From: Candidatus Altimarinota bacterium
GTDB taxonomy: Bacteria; Patescibacteriota; Minisyncoccia; Phycocordibacterales; UBA5272
Direction: 5' to 3'
DNA length: 47,474 bases
Assembly: GCA_021734745.1 (NCBI GenBank)
Contig: JAIPIK010000008.1
Coordinates: 1 to 47,474, forward strand
This document shows, piece by piece, positions 1-8,279 of this stretch (position 1 is its first letter; every line of letters begins with the position of its first letter). The notes under the pieces are model-generated. The model saw only the letters and a list, made by a program, of their open reading frames with translations, was not told the origin of the DNA and ran no database searches. The position numbers and the translations under genes are program-made.

Positions 1-1
1 T

Positions 2-3000
2 ACTATTGCAGGTGGTGGTGCTATTACTACAACTGGTGGCACAGGTGGTGGTTATAGTGCTGGTACTGGAGGAGGTGGTCGTATCGCACTTTACTATAAT
101 ACGAAGACATACACGGGAACAGTAACAAGTACTGGGGGTAATGCGGGGACAATATACGAAGAAACCCCTAGACCTTTTCTTATTAGTCCAACATCTGCGG
201 CCGTCACATATAATAGTGCGGTACTTGGAGCAACTATAGTTTTAAGTGGCTCTACAGTTACAACCGAACGCGGTACATGTCTAGGAACCTCTCCATTACC
301 AACAGGTAATTGTCTTGCAGAAGGAGCTACATCAACAGGAGCTTTCACTCATTTACGTACTGGACTCTCAGAATCAACAACATACTATTACCGTGGTTAC
401 GCAACTAATTCAAATGGAACAAGCTATTCACCAGACGGAACATTTACAACAGATGTTAGTAATAAGATTATAAACTCAAACACTACTTGGGAAGCAGGAA
501 CATATAATTATGTTAGTGTAACCGTTACTAATGGTGCCACCCTCACCCTAAACTCCACCACCACTGGCACCGGCCTCACCGCAACCGGAACAGGAGTCAC
601 CATCAACGCAACCAACATCACTATTGACGCAGGCTCTTCTATCTCTGCGAATGGGAAGGGGTTCACAGGTAACAACGGACCAGGTAAAGGAAATTCAGCA
701 GGTTGTACAGCAACAGGATCGGGTGGAGCCGGCCACGGTGGAACAGGAGGAAACTCCGGAGGAGTAACTTACGGATCTAGTACACAACCAACAACTCTCG
801 GTTCCGGAGGAGGCTCTAACTGTGCAGGTGGAGGAGGTGGTGGTGGGGCTATTAAAATTATTGTGTCTGGAACATTCATTAATAATGGTTCAACCACAGC
901 AAATGGTAACAGTGCAACAAGTTATGACGCTGGTGGTTCAGGAGGAAGTATCTGGATTGATGCTGGAACAATTGCAGGTAGTGGCGCAATAACCGTAAAT
1001 GGAGGAAGTGGTTATGACGCTACTCACGGAGGTGGAGGAGGAGGAGGTCGTATTGCTCTCTATTACGACACCTATACATATACAGGAACTACTACTGCTG
1101 CAGGAGGAGGAATTAGTTCGTATAGTGGTGGTGCTGGTACGGTGTATAACAAAGACAAAGCAGGTCTAGGAAACCTCACAATCGCAGGCGGCGGCGCAAC
1201 CCGCATTATCTCTGGAGAAACAGGAATCGACTCACTCAGCATCTCTGGAGGAAACACTACTACTTTCACATCAGGAGATTATACATACGGAATACTCACT
1301 ATTAGTGGCAGTGGTAATACAGTTACATTAAATAGTATATACACATCTAGTTCGACATTAAATATTGGCTCTGGAAGTACTTTAAATGTGCCTGCAGGTG
1401 ACTGGAGTTCTCTAACTACAATCACAGGTGGTGGTAACTTTATACTTGCTTCTGGAAGTAGTACATTCTCAACTTTAAATATTACAGGCACATCCACCCT
1501 CACCCTCAACTCCACCACCACCGGCACCGGACTCACTGCAACCGGAACAGGTGTCACCATCAACGCAACCAACATCACAGTTGATGCTGGTTCATCGATC
1601 TCTGCGAATGGAAAAGGGTTCACCGGTAACAACGGACCAGGTAAAGGAGCTTCACAAGGTTGTACCAATAATCTTTCTGGTGGAGCAGGTCACGGAGGTA
1701 CAGGAGGTAATACAGGAGGTATCACTTATGGATCAAGTACTGAGCCAGTTACACTTGGTTCTGGAGGAGGGTCAAACTGTGGAACAGGTGGAACAGGAGC
1801 TGGTGCAATGAAATTCGTAGTATCTGGAACATTTACTAACAACGGATCAACTACTGCAAATGGTAATAGTGGGATAAGTTGGGATGGGGGTGGTTCTGGT
1901 GGAAGTATTTGGATTGACGCAGGAACAATAGCAGGTAGTGGTGCAATAACTGCAAATGGTGGTCATGGTGGCTATGGTACTACGGCTGGAGGTGGTGGAG
2001 CAGGAGGTCGTATCGCACTTTACTACAACACCAAGACACTTACTGGAACGACAACTACTACAGGAGGAATAGGTCGTGCACCTGATGCTGGGGCAGGAAC
2101 AATCTATCTCTTTTCAAGAGCTCCAACATTAGAAACTCCAACAGTGTCATCAATTACTTACACTACTGCTACATTCGGAGCGACAATAACTTTAAGTGGT
2201 TTGTCTGTGATTACCGACCGTGGAACATGTTGGGGAACTACCGCTTACCCTACATCAAACTGTCTATCTGAAGGAGCTACATCAACTGGTGTATTTACTC
2301 AAGCACGGTCAAGTCTTCCAGCAGGAACGCTCATCTACTACAGGGGGTATGCCACAAACTCATACGGTACAGCTTACTCACCAGATGGTTCAACAACAAC
2401 AATATCTTATTCTGTGCCTACTTTTGCTACTTCAACTATTATCACAGAAACATTACCACAAGGTATTGTTATCTCACCAGACGGTACTTCTGTATATGTA
2501 ACAAATAATACTAGTAACACTGTTTCTCAATACACCCGCAGTACATCAACAGGGGATATAACTGCGCTCGCTACATCAAGTATAGTAACTGGAACTGGTC
2601 CTCGAGGAATAGCAATTTCTCCAGATGGAGCCTCAGTATACGTAACTAATGACACAAGTAACTCCATTTCTCAATACAGTCGCAATACTTCAACAGGAGA
2701 GTTAACTGTACTTTCACCAGCAACAGTTAGTTCAAATGGTGTCTTCCCAAGAGGTATTATTGTATCCTCAGACGGTGCATCTGTATACGTAACTAATTAT
2801 AATTCTACAAATACAGCAATGTTCAGTAGAAATGTTTCAAGTGGACTACTTACTGCGTTAGGTGTAGCTACTACCACAACAGGAGCGAACCCTCGCGGAA
2901 TAGCAATTTCTCCTGACGACACATCGGTGTATGTAACTAACAGTGGAAGTAATACTGTTTCTCAGTATAGCCGTAATCTTTCAACAGGAGACCTTACTTT

Positions 3001-6000
3001 ACTCGCCACATCAACAGTGGTATCAGGAATGAGTCCTATAGGAGTAGTCGTTTCTCCTAATAATGATTTTGTATATGTAACTAACAATGCAAGCAATACT
3101 ATTTCTATTTTCACACGAGATATTTCAGTCGGATTCCTTACACTATTATCAAGCTCAACAATACAAACAAATATTCCTCCATCTGATATAAATATCACAT
3201 CAGATGGCACTTCTGCGTATGTGGTAAATAGTTCGGACAATACGATCTCTCAGTATAGTCGTGATGTATTAACAGGAACACTTAATACACTTAATACGTT
3301 AACAATTACAACAGGAGGAAGTGAACCATACGGGGTATTCATTTCTGCAGACGGGCTATCAGTTTACACGACTAATTCATCATCAAGTAATATTTCTAAA
3401 TATAGTAGAAATACATCAACAGGGGAACTAACCCCACTTGGTACTCCGATGGTTTCATCTACAACACCAACACAAGCTACATTTACAATTGCAATTGTTT
3501 CAGACGGTGACTCAACAATTACAGCGCGAGGAACATGTTGGGGAACCACTGCAGCTCCGGTTACAAACTGTCTTGCTGAAGGTGGGACAGCAACGGGCAC
3601 CTTTTCACAAACTCGCACAGGTCTAACTGCTAGTACTACATATTATGTTAGGGCATATGCTACCAACGGAGTCGGAACTAGTTATTCGGCAGATAGCATA
3701 ATTACTACACCAAATATATCTGACCCAACACAGGTAACACTTTCAGCTGCTAGTGGTCAAATAACAACATCATATGTTACACCGAATGATGCTAACCTTA
3801 ATAGTATTGTAGTACTCAAATCAACTTCTCCTTTTTATAGTGCTGAGCCACTTTCATATGCTACTTGGAACCCCGCAGATAAAGGCAGTGGTGTGACACT
3901 TTCTAATGGTAATTTGACTTGGACTTCTCCAGCTAATTATCTTAACGCTAGTGCGCGTGCGACCATAGGTAAGTCATCAGGTAAGTGGTATTGGGAGTTC
4001 AGAGCTGACTCAGGTACTTCACGATACCATATGATAGGTATTGCAGATGCGATTGCCGATATCAACACTGGTCTTGGTGGTACTGATCCTACTGCATGGA
4101 CTTATTATGCACAGGAAGGACGTACGTTCCATGTGGGGCGTGACTTATATTGGGATACATGGACTAATGGCGACATCATAGGTATTGCTATGGATATGGA
4201 TGCTGATATTGTCTACTGGTATAAGAATAATGTTCTACAAGGGTCATACACAGGTATTACAGGCACAATGTATCCACTTGTTGAGAATGCTTGGACACAG
4301 AGTAGCGTAGGTACTGCTAATTTTGGAGCAACAGCATTCGTATATCCAGTGCCATCAGGATATAATGCTGGAGTCTATAGTGGTGGCGTTTCAGTAGTAC
4401 CTACCAATGGAACCACATATACAGTTGGGGACACTATCGGATCAGCAACAGTTGCATGTATTGATACGACTGTCACATCTTTGACCTCTGATTCTTGTGT
4501 AACTACTGGATTAACAGACGGTACTCAATATTATTTTAAAGTTTTTGCCAAAAATAATAGTAATAATTATTCACAAGGAGTATTTCCATTAGGATCTCCT
4601 GCGACACCTAGTAGTGTTACAAGTATTGCAAATGGTTCAGATCCGGTAAGTGTCACGATTGCACCAGGAGGAACAGCAACATTCGTAGATTCCTTTACTC
4701 TCCAAACATCAACAACTACCGATGTTATTTCTTCAATCACAGTTGCACTTGCGAATGCATCATCTACAAAATTAATAGAAATTACAGATGATACTGGCAC
4801 TACTGTATATGGGTCAACAACGAACCCAACAGGAAACACTGCAGTGATTGCTCTTAATATGAATACCCTCACTGCGGATATCACTTCTACACAATATAAG
4901 ATACGCATAACACCAAAAACACAAACGGAGTTGCCGGTAGGTGTTCTCGGTACACTATATCCTGTTACTGCATATGTTTCTTCATGGGCTGGTACAAAAA
5001 TAAAGTCTGGTGCAGATACTAGTTCGGCTACGGTGACAATTGATAACTTGCCACCTGGAGTAATAACTAGCGATAGTATTACTCAAGGTAGTACAAGATT
5101 AACATTTAACTATACATTACCTATTGATTCGGATCTTAGTAGTGTTGTTATACTTGTGAGTACAAGCACTGCAGTAACAAATGTTCCTGTAGATGGAATG
5201 ACTTATACATCAGGTGATGCAGTGGGGGCAGATACTGTAGGTTGTGTTGATATTGAAGGTACTCCATCAGGATTAAGTTCATGTGTGGTTAGAGGTTTAG
5301 TAAACGGAACATCGTATTATTTCAAAGTATTTACAAGTGACACTAAAGGTAACTATTCCCAAGCAATGACACCTGCTGATTCTCCAGCGACACCAAATGT
5401 TTTGTTAACATCAGTCAGAATTGCATCATATCTATTAAGAAATGATGACGGTGGTGAGTCAGTGGCCACTAATGCACTCCCAGAGAATACATCTAATCCA
5501 AGTAATTTTATTCTTGGAGATAAAGTTAGAATTAGATTTACAGTCTCAAATGAAACAGCTTTATCAACTACTAAGTCATATCAAATAGAATATGCTACAG
5601 GAACATGTACGGCAGCGTGGACTGCAGTACCAAGAAGAGTCGACACAAGGAATCAGCCGTGGAGAATTGATCCATCTACATATGTTGCTAATAGTGCAAC
5701 AACATCTCATTTAGCAAGTATGAGTGTTCCAGTTGGGAAAACATTTACATCCGGCAGGGTTCAGACATTTAATAAAATATCTCAACCTATAACATTGCTT
5801 AATGGTGAGTATACAGAGATTGAATTTTTATTACGCTCAACATCTAATCTAGTAACAGGTACTACATATTGTCTCAGATTAACAAATTCAGGAGAGGATT
5901 CTGACTTTATCTATTCAAGTATTCCACAGATTATGGCTGTGTCATCAATATATAGAAACCAGGCAGGTGGTGGAGGTGGTGGAGGTAGTAGTGCTGGTGT

Positions 6001-6481
6001 TATTCGTATAGAAGAAAATGCAATAGCTACGACTACGGTCACAGGAGGTGGTGTAAGCGATGTTCTTGCTACAAGTACTTCAGTCGAAATAGTTGCTCCA
6101 CCAGATGCACAACAGTCAACTACTACTCCTACAAGAAGAAGAGGTGGAGGAGGTAGTGTTGGGCTACTTGGAGATGATATTAATCTTGTATATAACTTCA
6201 CCGATTCGCAAGTTCTAGGAGAAACATCTGCTCCTATATGTACAGATATGAAGCGCCACATGGAATATGGTAGAGATGATTCTACTACTCAAGGAGAAGT
6301 ATCACAATTACAATTTTTCTTAAAGCAAAAAGGATACTTCAATTACAAAGTAACTGGTAACTATTTTGAGATAACAAGAGAGGCGGTTAAAGGATTCCAA
6401 AGAGATAATAACTTAATCATTTCAGGTATAGCAGGTAAAATTACCAGAGAGAAGATGAGAGAAGTTGGGTGTGTGAAATAG
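2..6481 (+). CDS. Giant repeat-rich surface protein, 3' part only
   Basis: The reading frame is open from base 2 with no stop, so the gene begins before the window; an ATG-like codon near 863 is internal. At least 2159 residues are visible. In order: Gly/Thr/Ser-rich repeats predicted to form a beta-helix (to about nt 2110), Cys-containing Fn3-like modules (nt 180-455, 2125-2405, 3445-3715; motif CWGTT...NCL.EG.T.TG), YVTN-type beta-propeller repeats (ISPDGTSVYVTN, nt 2410-3440), a SPRY domain (about nt 3880-4340), more Fn3-like modules, a Gly-rich linker, and a C-terminal peptidoglycan-binding fold (residues with QLQFFLKQKGYF and AVKGFQRDN). I infer an exported adhesin or stalk-like protein attached to the wall by its C-terminus. 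No anchor or signal peptide can be judged because the N-terminus is missing. Ligands are unknown. Confidence 0.85.
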   Translation, partial: TIAGGGAITTTGGTGGGYSAGTGGGGRIALYYNTKTYTGTVTSTGGNAGTIYEETPRPFLISPTSAAVTYNSAVLGATIVLSGSTVTTERGTCLGTSPLPTGNCLAEGATSTGAFTHLRTGLSESTTYYYRGYATNSNGTSYSPDGTFTTDVSNKIINSNTTWEAGTYNYVSVTVTNGATLTLNSTTTGTGLTATGTGVTINATNITIDAGSSISANGKGFTGNNGPGKGNSAGCTATGSGGAGHGGTGGNSGGVTYGSSTQPTTLGSGGGSNCAGGGGGGGAIKIIVSGTFINNGSTTANGNSATSYDAGGSGGSIWIDAGTIAGSGAITVNGGSGYDATHGGGGGGGRIALYYDTYTYTGTTTAAGGGISSYSGGAGTVYNKDKAGLGNLTIAGGGATRIISGETGIDSLSISGGNTTTFTSGDYTYGILTISGSGNTVTLNSIYTSSSTLNIGSGSTLNVPAGDWSSLTTITGGGNFILASGSSTFSTLNITGTSTLTLNSTTTGTGLTATGTGVTINATNITVDAGSSISANGKGFTGNNGPGKGASQGCTNNLSGGAGHGGTGGNTGGITYGSSTEPVTLGSGGGSNCGTGGTGAGAMKFVVSGTFTNNGSTTANGNSGISWDGGGSGGSIWIDAGTIAGSGAITANGGHGGYGTTAGGGGAGGRIALYYNTKTLTGTTTTTGGIGRAPDAGAGTIYLFSRAPTLETPTVSSITYTTATFGATITLSGLSVITDRGTCWGTTAYPTSNCLSEGATSTGVFTQARSSLPAGTLIYYRGYATNSYGTAYSPDGSTTTISYSVPTFATSTIITETLPQGIVISPDGTSVYVTNNTSNTVSQYTRSTSTGDITALATSSIVTGTGPRGIAISPDGASVYVTNDTSNSISQYSRNTSTGELTVLSPATVSSNGVFPRGIIVSSDGASVYVTNYNSTNTAMFSRNVSSGLLTALGVATTTTGANPRGIAISPDDTSVYVTNSGSNTVSQYSRNLSTGDLTLLATSTVVSGMSPIGVVVSPNNDFVYVTNNASNTISIFTRDISVGFLTLLSSSTIQTNIPPSDINITSDGTSAYVVNSSDNTISQYSRDVLTGTLNTLNTLTITTGGSEPYGVFISADGLSVYTTNSSSSNISKYSRNTSTGELTPLGTPMVSSTTPTQATFTIAIVSDGDSTITARGTCWGTTAAPVTNCLAEGGTATGTFSQTRTGLTASTTYYVRAYATNGVGTSYSADSIITTPNISDPTQVTLSAASGQITTSYVTPNDANLNSIVVLKSTSPFYSAEPLSYATWNPADKGSGVTLSNGNLTWTSPANYLNASARATIGKSSGKWYWEFRADSGTSRYHMIGIADAIADINTGLGGTDPTAWTYYAQEGRTFHVGRDLYWDTWTNGDIIGIAMDMDADIVYWYKNNVLQGSYTGITGTMYPLVENAWTQSSVGTANFGATAFVYPVPSGYNAGVYSGGVSVVPTNGTTYTVGDTIGSATVACIDTTVTSLTSDSCVTTGLTDGTQYYFKVFAKNNSNNYSQGVFPLGSPATPSSVTSIANGSDPVSVTIAPGGTATFVDSFTLQTSTTTDVISSITVALANASSTKLIEITDDTGTTVYGSTTNPTGNTAVIALNMNTLTADITSTQYKIRITPKTQTELPVGVLGTLYPVTAYVSSWAGTKIKSGADTSSATVTIDNLPPGVITSDSITQGSTRLTFNYTLPIDSDLSSVVILVSTSTAVTNVPVDGMTYTSGDAVGADTVGCVDIEGTPSGLSSCVVRGLVNGTSYYFKVFTSDTKGNYSQAMTPADSPATPNVLLTSVRIASYLLRNDDGGESVATNALPENTSNPSNFILGDKVRIRFTVSNETALSTTKSYQIEYATGTCTAAWTAVPRRVDTRNQPWRIDPSTYVANSATTSHLASMSVPVGKTFTSGRVQTFNKISQPITLLNGEYTEIEFLLRSTSNLVTGTTYCLRLTNSGEDSDFIYSSIPQIMAVSSIYRNQAGGGGGGGSSAGVIRIEENAIATTTVTGGGVSDVLATSTSVEIVAPPDAQQSTTTPTRRRGGGGSVGLLGDDINLVYNFTDSQVLGETSAPICTDMKRHMEYGRDDSTTQGEVSQLQFFLKQKGYFNYKVTGNYFEITREAVKGFQRDNNLIISGIAGKITREKMREVGCVK
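541..2112 (+). repeat. 957-bp in-frame tandem repeat inside the giant surface gene
   Basis: Bases from about 544 to 1155 recur at about 1501 to 2112 with a constant offset of 957 bp, equal to 319 codons: CACCCT(A/C)AACTCCACC occurs at 544 and 1501, and GT(G/A)TCTGGAACATT at 863 and 1820. A further diverged copy of the Gly-rich part lies at 1-170. Some blocks are clearly richer in G+C than the surrounding gene and almost identical between copies, which points to recent duplication or gene conversion. Confidence 0.8.
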
Positions 6482-6549
6482 TCTAATAGATTATAATAAG
6501 TTTAGATTAAACACTATAGTATTTATCAAAAAATGATAGAATGTATATT

Positions 6550-7020
6550 ATGGATAATAACCAAGTAGAAAGTGTTGAGGAAATAATTAATAACGAATCT
6601 CCTAATACAACACAGGAGGATTCTCATGTTGTTAATAAAAAAAATAAACAGAGGAGGGTAAAAAGAATCATACTCTCGCTATTTATTATTTCATTATTTT
6701 TTATAGTTACTACTATATATTCACAGTATCAGGTTTACTCCCTTAAGAAATTAGGAATAATAAAAGTTCTACCAGCTAGTGGTGTACCATCAACAACAGA
6801 ACAGATAATTAAAGCAGTTTCTAGACATATTTTACTTCCAGACACAATCCCACAAGTTGCAGCAGTACAGGATGCAAAAAAATTAAGTACATCCCAAACC
6901 TTTTTTAAAGATGCAATAAATGGCGATGTTGTATTGGTATATAAAACAGTAATCATTATATATAGACCTTCTCAAGATATAGTGGTTGCGATGGGTGATA
7001 TTCCAGAGGAAATTAAGTAA
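6550..7020 (+). CDS. Single-span membrane-anchored protein of unknown function
   Basis: 156 residues from the ATG at 6550. An ATG at 6541 is also in frame, but a TAGAAT box at 6537-6542 lies 7 nt before 6550, the spacing seen at several other starts here, so I prefer 6550. An acidic, Asn-rich N-terminus is followed by a basic stretch (KKNKQRRVKR) and one hydrophobic segment (about residues 44-62), giving an inside-to-outside anchor. The extracytoplasmic part has the pattern LLPDTIPQVAAVQDA...FFKDAINGD..L.Y...IIIYRPS, which I recognise as recurring in hypothetical proteins of Parcubacteria without a known role. It follows the giant surface gene by about 70 bp on the same strand. Confidence 0.75.
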   Translation: MDNNQVESVEEIINNESPNTTQEDSHVVNKKNKQRRVKRIILSLFIISLFFIVTTIYSQYQVYSLKKLGIIKVLPASGVPSTTEQIIKAVSRHILLPDTIPQVAAVQDAKKLSTSQTFFKDAINGDVVLVYKTVIIIYRPSQDIVVAMGDIPEEIK

Positions 7021-7022
7021 TT

Positions 7023-7052
7023 TACCCAAAAAGACAACTTACAATTTTGGGT
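7023..7052 (+). terminator. Weak hairpin after the preceding gene
   Basis: ACCCAAAA and TTTTGGGT can pair across a 13-nt loop just after the stop codon at 7020. No long T tract follows, so it is only a possible transcription end. Confidence 0.35.
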
Positions 7053-7155
7053 ATAACGTGAGTATGACAAATGTTATTATTTGTGATAAAATACTATTTG
7101 TTATAAATTGTATTTGGTATCAAAACCGTACAAAATTTACAACAGTAACCAAAAC

Positions 7156-7252
7156 AGTTTGCTGGTAGTTAAAATAAAATATGCCGCTTTAGCTCGAGAA
7201 GCTTGGCTTCGAAGATGTCAAAAGTTAGCAAATTTTTGACCCGGTTGGTAGA
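7156..7252 (+). pseudogene. Interrupted 5' copy of the tRNA-Thr gene
   Basis: The 40 bp at 7156-7195 match 7271-7310 with a single difference; they hold the leader (AGTTTGCTGGTAGTTAAAAT) and the tRNA-Thr 5' end GCCGCTTTAGCTC. In this copy the D-arm is broken after GCTC by about 48 nt that contain two hairpins (GAAGC-TTG-GCTTC and GTCAAAA...TTTTGAC). The D-loop sequence then resumes as GTTGGTAGA at 7244-7252, and homology ends. No anticodon arm follows. It cannot give a normal tRNA alone. Confidence 0.7.
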
Positions 7253-7297
7253 ATATTAAAATGTTCACATAGTTTGCTGGTAGTTAAAATAAAATAA

Positions 7298-7373
7298 GCC
7301 GCTTTAGCTCAGTTGGTAGAGCAACGGTTTTGTAAACCGTAGGTCCTCAGTTCGAATCTGAGAAGCGGCTCCA
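7298..7373 (+). tRNA. tRNA-Thr (anticodon TGT)
   Basis: A complete cloverleaf: acceptor GCCGCTT/AAGCGGC, D-arm GCTC...GAGC, anticodon arm ACGGT-TTTGTAA-ACCGT with anticodon TGT, T-arm CTCAG-TTCGAAT-CTGAG, discriminator T and an encoded CCA at 7371-7373. It lies between a broken 5' copy of itself and a 3' fragment of itself. The cognate synthetase gene thrS is at 22940-24706. Confidence 0.95.
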
Positions 7374-7492
7374 ATAATAAGCGGAGCTTATTATAGTGAC
7401 TCTTCAGTAAGACAACCGCTTGTCTTACGACAGATTCGAATAGGGGTCGCGAGGTCTATATTTCGAGTTTATGAGAAATTGACCTTGTGACC
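7374..7492 (+). other. tRNA-Thr 3'-linked inverted structured element
   Basis: Directly after the CCA: a 9-bp hairpin with a GGA loop (7374-7394); a 9-bp hairpin GTAAGACAA-CCGC-TTGTCTTAC (7407-7428); then CAGATTCGAA (7431-7440), the exact complement of the tRNA T-arm strand TTCGAATCTG (7351-7360). A long stem follows: GGTCGCGAGGTC (7445-7456) pairs over 12 bp, with G-U pairs, to GACCTTGTGACC (7481-7492), and an inner helix ATTTC/GAAAT encloses the loop GAGTTTATGA. The same order recurs after tRNA-Arg (46520-46639). The T-arm complement could also pair with the tRNA 3' fragment that follows at 7492. Function is unknown. Confidence 0.7.
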
Positions 7493-7520
7493 GAGTCTGA
7501 GAAGCGGCTCCAATAATAAG
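7492..7520 (+). pseudogene. 3' fragment of a tRNA-Thr gene
   Basis: This copies the end of tRNA-Thr including CCA and the flank AATAATAAG, with one difference (GAGTCTGAG for GAATCTGAG). No 5' part is attached. Together with the 5' fragment at 7156-7252 it brackets the intact tRNA. Confidence 0.75.
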
Positions 7521-7577
7521 TTAAATTCTTATTATGATGGTATTAGAATAATACTCATCCATACTTACAACTTATAT

Positions 7578-8270
7578 ATGATAGATACGAAAAAATATAT
7601 CTTTACGTTTCTAATTACTTCAACGATATTCGTGACTACTTTCTTCATGTCTACATTTTTTTCTAACAAAAGAGTGGAGAGTGTAAAATCTATTCAAGAT
7701 ACTATCGCTATAGATATTCTTTCTAGCGAGACACAGTTCGACTTACTCAAAGAAGTGCCATGCTCAAATGTAGGAGATACAATTCTTTCTGCTGAACTTT
7801 CAGAATTAGGTAACAAGCTTTCTCACACTGAGACTGATCGCGGTGAGACAGATGACGATGTTATATATTTGAAAAAATATTATTCACTTTTACAAATTAA
7901 AGACTATTTACTCTCCAAAAAATTAGTAGAGAAATGTGGTGTCGGTAAAAAGCCAGTATTCATTATTTATTTTTATTCTAATCAAGGAGATTGTCCTGAA
8001 TGTGGTAGAGAAGGATATGTTCTTACTCGTCTAAAAGAAATTTACCCAGACTTAAGAGTATATTCATTTGACTATAACTTATCACTCTCCGCCATTGATT
8101 CAATGAAGAAAATTTATAAAATAAAGTCAGAACTTCCTGCTATTATAATAGAGGATGAAACATACACAGGTTTTCAGTCATTAGAGGATTTGAGTGCACT
8201 TTTGCCAGATACATTAAAAATGTCTACAAGTACAATAACTACTTCTTCAAGTACTAAAGACAATAAATAA
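7578..8270 (+). CDS. Membrane-anchored protein with a thioredoxin-like CxxC motif
   Basis: 230 residues. One N-terminal hydrophobic segment (about residues 8-27) anchors it. Two thirds along is a strand followed by YSNQGDCPECGREG, then a helix, RVYSFDYN, and LPAIIIEDETYTG; this order and the CPEC pair resemble a thioredoxin fold with the cis-Pro region at LPAI. The C-terminal tail is Ser/Thr-rich. I infer an extracytoplasmic redox or thiol-binding protein. It could be a non-catalytic thioredoxin-like domain, since the CxxC is not the usual CGPC or CPHC. It is followed after 9 bp by the glycosyltransferase gene, so the two may be co-transcribed. Confidence 0.7.
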   Translation: MIDTKKYIFTFLITSTIFVTTFFMSTFFSNKRVESVKSIQDTIAIDILSSETQFDLLKEVPCSNVGDTILSAELSELGNKLSHTETDRGETDDDVIYLKKYYSLLQIKDYLLSKKLVEKCGVGKKPVFIIYFYSNQGDCPECGREGYVLTRLKEIYPDLRVYSFDYNLSLSAIDSMKKIYKIKSELPAIIIEDETYTGFQSLEDLSALLPDTLKMSTSTITTSSSTKDNK

Positions 8271-8279
8271 TATTTTACT

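Noticed and set aside
863-6481. Start of the giant surface gene at base 863
   Set aside because: The same frame is open back to base 2, and the residues upstream repeat the same domains, so the codon at 863 is internal and the true start is outside the window.
7371-7520. Integron attC site or group I intron after tRNA-Thr
   Set aside because: There are no GTTRRRY/RYYYAAC boxes, no group I core elements, and the segment is too short for a group I intron; the inverted copy of the tRNA end explains more.
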